A stretch of DNA of 64,000 nt from Rhizobium sp. BK650 (lineage in GTDB: Bacteria; Pseudomonadota; Alphaproteobacteria; Rhizobiales; Rhizobiaceae): contig NZ_JACIBK010000008.1 in assembly GCF_014195325.1 (NCBI RefSeq), positions 1 to 64,000 of the forward strand. The letters are read 5' to 3'. A program made the position numbers and the translations under genes. Of the stretch, positions 60,799 through 64,000 are shown one piece after another. Every line of letters begins with the position of its first letter. The first letter of the stretch is position 1. The notes below the pieces were generated by a model. It had not been told where the DNA came from. It was given only the letters and a program-made list of their open reading frames with translations, and did no database searches.

Positions 60799-61965
60799 CT
60801 AAACGGCGATGCCGATCGACCGGTAGAGATCGATATAGCGCTCGGCGACCGCATCCCAGGAATAAGCGTCGGCTGCCTCGATGAGCTTCCTGCGCAGAGC
60901 TGCTCCCTCGGTGGCGACTTTTCGATAGGCTTCCTCGATCGCATCCGCGGCAGCTTCCGGCTTGGTGAAGTCGGCGAGAATGATCGCTTCATGCCGTCCA
61001 GCGAGCGAACGATAGGCTTCGTTGGAATTCAGGACCGGCTGCAGTCCGGCACTCATCGCTTCCAGCGCGACGATGCCGAAACCTTCATATTCCGATGCCG
61101 AAGCCATGAGCGATGCTTTGGCAATGATGCCGCCGATCACATGATTGTCCGGTGAAACGGTCAGGGTTATGGATGCTTCCAGTAATCTTGCGGCAATCTC
61201 GCGTCTGACGTCAGCGGTATCAAGATCGGATTCGGCGCCAATAATGTCGAGATGCCAATCGGGATTGCGTTTTAGGAGTGCCGCTATTGCATCCAGCAGA
61301 AGATCGAGCCGCTTGTTTACGGAGAAGCGGCCGATCGTGACGATGCGCCGCTCGGGCGTGTGCGAGGCGGCATCGGCGAATTTGCCGATATCCGCGCCAT
61401 TCTCGATGGTCATGCCGTCGGGCACGATCTGGACGAATTGGCTGAGATCCGACGCGCTGCAGCAGACGACACGGCGATAGGCGATGGCCGAGAGCCGTGT
61501 CAGCGTTCGGAACCAGACCTTCTTGAGAACAAGGAATTTCTTGGTGTGAAAGAAACCGCCATGGGTCGTGACCACCATGGGCTTGCGGTGCAAAAACCTG
61601 CCCCAGGCGAGCGCATCGAAGAAGAAGTCGATCGCATGGACGTGGATGAGATGGGCATCGCCGATGTGGCGAAAGATCTGTGGCGCGATCGGATAGCGGC
61701 TGCTGCCGGACCAGGGGATGCGGATAACCTCGATACCATCGATTGTTTCGCGCGCCGGAAGCTTGTCATCTGGAGCGGTGAACAGAGAATTGAGTGTCAC
61801 GACACGGACGCGGTATCCGCGTTTCAGCGTCTGGCGGGCAAGATTGGCGACCACGTCCTCGAGGCCGCCGCGGTTGGGCAGAAACTGCCGTACCACGTGC
61901 ACGATGAGGGGCGCAGCTTTCAGCCGCGGGCTGTTCTCGACGGTCTCTGCCATGGAGAGGGACAT
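60799..61965 (-). CDS. GT4-family glycosyltransferase
   Basis: The 388-residue protein has the N-domain start IVHVVRQFLPNRGGLEDVV and the sugar nucleotide-binding C-domain with VTIGRFSVNKRLDLLLDAI and the EX7E motif in EYEGFGIVALEAMSAG. It is convergent with the flippase fusion and ends 28 bases from it, so it is not part of that operon but may serve the same glycan. The start is ATG 61965 or 61953. No signal or membrane anchor is seen. Donor and acceptor are unknown. Confidence 0.9.
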   Translation of the reverse strand: MSLSMAETVENSPRLKAAPLIVHVVRQFLPNRGGLEDVVANLARQTLKRGYRVRVVTLNSLFTAPDDKLPARETIDGIEVIRIPWSGSSRYPIAPQIFRHIGDAHLIHVHAIDFFFDALAWGRFLHRKPMVVTTHGGFFHTKKFLVLKKVWFRTLTRLSAIAYRRVVCCSASDLSQFVQIVPDGMTIENGADIGKFADAASHTPERRIVTIGRFSVNKRLDLLLDAIAALLKRNPDWHLDIIGAESDLDTADVRREIAARLLEASITLTVSPDNHVIGGIIAKASLMASASEYEGFGIVALEAMSAGLQPVLNSNEAYRSLAGRHEAIILADFTKPEAAADAIEEAYRKVATEGAALRRKLIEAADAYSWDAVAERYIDLYRSIGIAV

Positions 61966-62068
61966 TTCCCACCTGTTCTCTGTGGGAATGACCAGCCATA
62001 CCGGGCCTTAAGGTGCAGTATATGAGGATGTGTCTCGTGCGGCTTTATTGGCGGAATGGTTAATTGCT

Positions 62069-62305
62069 TCAGAATGCCTTGAAGGTCAATGTCGTCAACG
62101 AGCGAACGATGCCGGGGATATTGGCGATGTTGTCGTTGATGAACTTGCCGATATCCTGGCCTTCCTCGATATAGACCTTGAGCAGCAGGTCGTAGTTGCC
62201 TGATGTCGAATAGAGCTCCGAGACCAGTTCGGTCTTGTAGATGGCGTCGGCGACCTCGTAGGTCTTGCCGGGGGCGCACTGGAGCTGGACGAAAATCGGC
62301 TTCAT
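62069..62305 (-). CDS. Stand-alone Lrp/AsnC ligand-binding domain protein
   Basis: This 78-residue protein consists only of the RAM (Lrp ligand-binding) domain: KPIFVQLQCAPGKTYEVADA, then TSGNYDLLLKVYIEEGQDIG and NIPGIVRSLTTLTFKAF. The DNA-binding half is absent by design rather than by truncation: ATG 62305 has AGGAAA upstream. Such proteins form the same oligomers as Lrp and may sense amino acids or modulate Lrp relatives. The gene follows the LysR gene at 71 bases on the same strand. Confidence 0.88.
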   Translation of the reverse strand: MKPIFVQLQCAPGKTYEVADAIYKTELVSELYSTSGNYDLLLKVYIEEGQDIGKFINDNIANIPGIVRSLTTLTFKAF

Positions 62306-62376
62306 GGGAATTTCCTGCATCGGATTCTGATGGCGCGCATAATGGTCGAAACCGCTGCCGCGATGCAAGCCGTTCC

Positions 62377-63285
62377 TTATGCCTGTTGATCCGAATGGGC
62401 CTCAGAGACGATCCAGTCGCGAAAGGCAGCAAGCGGCGCGTAGTCGGCGCGCTCCGGCGGGAAAGCGAGGTAGTAGCGCTCGCGGCTTTCCGTCTCGCGG
62501 TCGACGGCGGCGATGAGATCGCCGCGCTTCAGGTCCTCCTGGATAAGGAACGTCGGCAGAAGAGCGACGCCGAGGCCGGCGATTGCAGCTTGTGCAGCCG
62601 TCGCAAACTGGTCGAACAGCATGCCGTGCACGTTTTCAAAGGCGACACCATTATCGGCGAACCAGCGCTCCCAGGCATCGGGCCGTGTCGTCAGATGCAA
62701 CAGAGGCACTGTCAGCAGATCTTCCGGGCGGGAAATTGCGTTGCGTTTGAGAAAGTCCGGGCTGCAGGCGGGCAACGTGCGTTCCGACATGAGGAACGCC
62801 AGTTCCGCACCCGGCCAGTGCGGATGGCCGAAGTGGATGGCGGCATCGATAGAATCGAGACGGAAGTCGAAGGAGGATAGCCGGGTGACCAGGTTGATCG
62901 TGACACCTGGATTGGCCGAAAGGAATCGCCCAAGGCGTGGCGCCAGCCACCGTGTGCCGAAAGTCGGCAGGATTGCGAGGTTCAGCGTGCCGCCGTGTGG
63001 GTTGGCACGGAGATTGAGCGAAGCACTGGAGATACGCCTCAGCGCCTCTCGGATTTCCCGCGCATAGGCATCGCCGGCAAGGGTAAGGCGCACCGTCTGG
63101 CGCTCACGCAGGAAAAGCTCGACGCCAAGCTGTTCCTCCAGCGCCTTGATCTGGCGACTGACGGCGCTCTGCGTCAGGTCGAGCTCACGGGCCGCTGTCG
63201 TCACACTACCGGTACGAGCGACCGCCTCGAAGGCGGCGAGATGGGACGTTGACGGCAAAAAACGCCTTGACGAGAGCATGATCAT
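62377..63285 (-). CDS. LysR-family regulator (GcvA-like)
   Basis: The 302-residue protein has the LysR HTH in residues 14-60 (SHLAAFEAVARTGSVTTAAR, TQSAVSRQIKALEEQLGVEL) and the two-lobed effector domain with LAILPTFGTRWLAPRLGRF and GLGVALLPTFLIQ. The GcvA-like subgroup regulates amino acid metabolism. It is divergent from the DUF1338 gene, which is probably its target. ATG 63285 or 63279 is the start; an inverted repeat overlaps this point. Confidence 0.92.
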   Translation of the reverse strand: MIMLSSRRFLPSTSHLAAFEAVARTGSVTTAARELDLTQSAVSRQIKALEEQLGVELFLRERQTVRLTLAGDAYAREIREALRRISSASLNLRANPHGGTLNLAILPTFGTRWLAPRLGRFLSANPGVTINLVTRLSSFDFRLDSIDAAIHFGHPHWPGAELAFLMSERTLPACSPDFLKRNAISRPEDLLTVPLLHLTTRPDAWERWFADNGVAFENVHGMLFDQFATAAQAAIAGLGVALLPTFLIQEDLKRGDLIAAVDRETESRERYYLAFPPERADYAPLAAFRDWIVSEAHSDQQA

Positions 63286-63300
63286 TCCATTTCAGAATGA
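63282..63300. promoter_or_regulatory. LysR-type operator
   Basis: TCATTC (63282-63287) and GAATGA (63295-63300) form a perfect inverted repeat with a 7-base spacer, containing a T-N11-A core, at the start of the lysR gene and 89 bases before the divergent gene. Confidence 0.5.
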
Positions 63301-63388
63301 GCTGTTTCCAAAACGTCGATATTCACCGCCTCAGAGCTTTTGTAAAGAACTTCATCCTGCAAAATCGGAATGAACGCGGAGTTCTTTC

Positions 63389-64000
63389 ATGTCCGGCGCC
63401 TTCGTCTCTACGGATCGCATTCGTTCGCTTTTTACCGAAGCCATGTCGCAGATGTACCGGACGGAGGTACCGCAATACGGCACGCTTATCGAGTTGGTGG
63501 GGGAGGTCAACGCCGAAGTCCTCGCAAAAGACCAGGAACTCAGCGAGCGGCTTCGGCGTGCAGGCGAGCTCGAGCGCATCGATGTCGAGCGCCATGGTGC
63601 GATCCGTCTCGGAACGGCCGAGGAACTTTACACCATTCGTCGGCTCTTTGCCGTGATGGGTATGCGATCGGTCGGTTACTATGATCTTTCTGTCGCCGGC
63701 GTTCCCGTGCATTCCACCTGCTTCCGGCCGATCGAAGAGGCGGCGTTGAAAGTCAATCCGTTTCGCGTCTTCACCTCGCTTCTGCGGCTGGAATTGATCG
63801 AGGATGTGGAATTGCGCGCCGAAGCTGCTGATATCCTTGCCAGACGGCGGATCTACACACCGCGTGCCATCGAACTCATCGAGCAACATGAGAATGCTGG
63901 CGGGCTGACCGAGGCGGAAGCGACGGAATTCGTCGCCGAGGCGTTGGAGACCTTTCGGTGGCACGGCGAGGCGACCGTCAGTGCAGAGACCTACAAGCGT
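63389..64000 (+). CDS. DUF1338 (YdcJ/HglS) 2-oxoadipate dioxygenase/decarboxylase, 5' part
   Basis: The first 204 codons are seen; the gene runs off the right edge. ATG 63389 has GGAG seven bases upstream. The start FVSTDRIRSLFTEAMSQMYR then TEVPQYGTLIELVGEVN, and RSVGYYDLSVAGVPVHSTCF, are characteristic of DUF1338 proteins. HglS is an iron enzyme that converts 2-oxoadipate to D-2-hydroxyglutarate in lysine breakdown; the family has a VOC-like fold with the first iron ligand histidine in the VPVHSTCFRP segment. The divergent LysR gene may sense a lysine-derived acid. Confidence 0.88.
   Translation, partial: MSGAFVSTDRIRSLFTEAMSQMYRTEVPQYGTLIELVGEVNAEVLAKDQELSERLRRAGELERIDVERHGAIRLGTAEELYTIRRLFAVMGMRSVGYYDLSVAGVPVHSTCFRPIEEAALKVNPFRVFTSLLRLELIEDVELRAEAADILARRRIYTPRAIELIEQHENAGGLTEAEATEFVAEALETFRWHGEATVSAETYKR

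Noticed and set aside
1..64000. tRNA or rRNA genes
   Set aside because: No cloverleaf with T-loop GTTCGA-type sequence in a proper context or rRNA-like stretch was noticed by eye; a covariance search would be needed to exclude them fully.

Overview
The window looks like a piece of the main chromosome of a Rhizobium-type alphaproteobacterium (Rhizobiaceae). The evidence is a cyclic beta-1,2-glucan exporter (NdvA), a 1154-residue pyruvate carboxylase whose biotin lysine falls at position 119 of the 1100s (K1119, as in Rhizobium etli), a SAM-II riboswitch before metA, a second RpoH-type sigma factor, EcfG-type general-stress promoters, and an operon built around an aminoacyl:carrier-protein ligase of the kind described in Bradyrhizobium and Agrobacterium. 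Gene density and codon use are uniform except for the first kilobase.

Layout. 1-1012: tail of an IS5-like transposase and about 900 bases of decayed sequence. 1070-8215: ndvA, a LuxR-type regulator with an intact acyl-homoserine-lactone pocket signature, pyc and an FMN reductase. 8259-13841: a polar amino acid (cystine-like) ABC importer with an intercistronic terminator, an EamA permease, and a DeoR regulator followed by an MFS transporter. 13937-18870: two isoprenoid genes facing each other (ispG and a short-chain prenyl synthase), mtgA, a DUF1868 protein, a GST and rpmF. 19014-23114: polyhydroxybutyrate genes (phaR, phaA, phaB) and three small envelope or stress proteins, one with an EcfG-like promoter. 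23256-23722: three copies of an undescribed 70-base intergenic element in a region very rich in GANTC (CcrM) sites. 23885-30185: Suv3-like helicase, S4 protein, 7Fe ferredoxin, CarD, a probable stress-induced small RNA, and rpoH2. 30238-40943: M48 lipoprotein protease, DHA2 efflux pump with a MarR regulator, OmpW, thiamine pyrophosphokinase, ABC-F ATPase, a glyoxalase-fold protein, a periplasmic protein and an ABC exporter whose ATPase domain is degenerate. 41064-43301: SAM-II riboswitch-metA and galM. 43389-47110: an amino-sugar operon (GntR regulator, SIS-type deaminase, nagA, second SIS protein) with an operator over its own start codon. 47240-50072: efp with both lysylation enzymes epmA and epmB. 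50338-60771: a seven-gene, tightly packed operon (carrier protein, acyl-CoA dehydrogenase, aminoacyl:carrier-protein ligase, DUF1839 protein, divergent GH2 protein, glycosyltransferase, flippase fused to two alpha/beta-hydrolase domains). 60799-64000: a second glycosyltransferase, a stand-alone Lrp ligand domain, a LysR regulator and the start of a DUF1338 2-oxoadipate dioxygenase/decarboxylase gene.

The most interesting part is the 50-61 kb operon. It joins an amino acid-loading machine on a dedicated carrier protein to surface-glycan genes, which suggests an aminoacyl- or oxidised-aminoacyl-modified glycoconjugate of unknown structure. Next come the candidate EcfG-driven small RNA before rpoH2 and the triplicated GANTC-rich element before the helicase. 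No tRNA, rRNA, CRISPR array or prophage was seen. Residue and base positions were worked out by hand from the sequence; similarity statements come from recognition of family motifs, not from a search.
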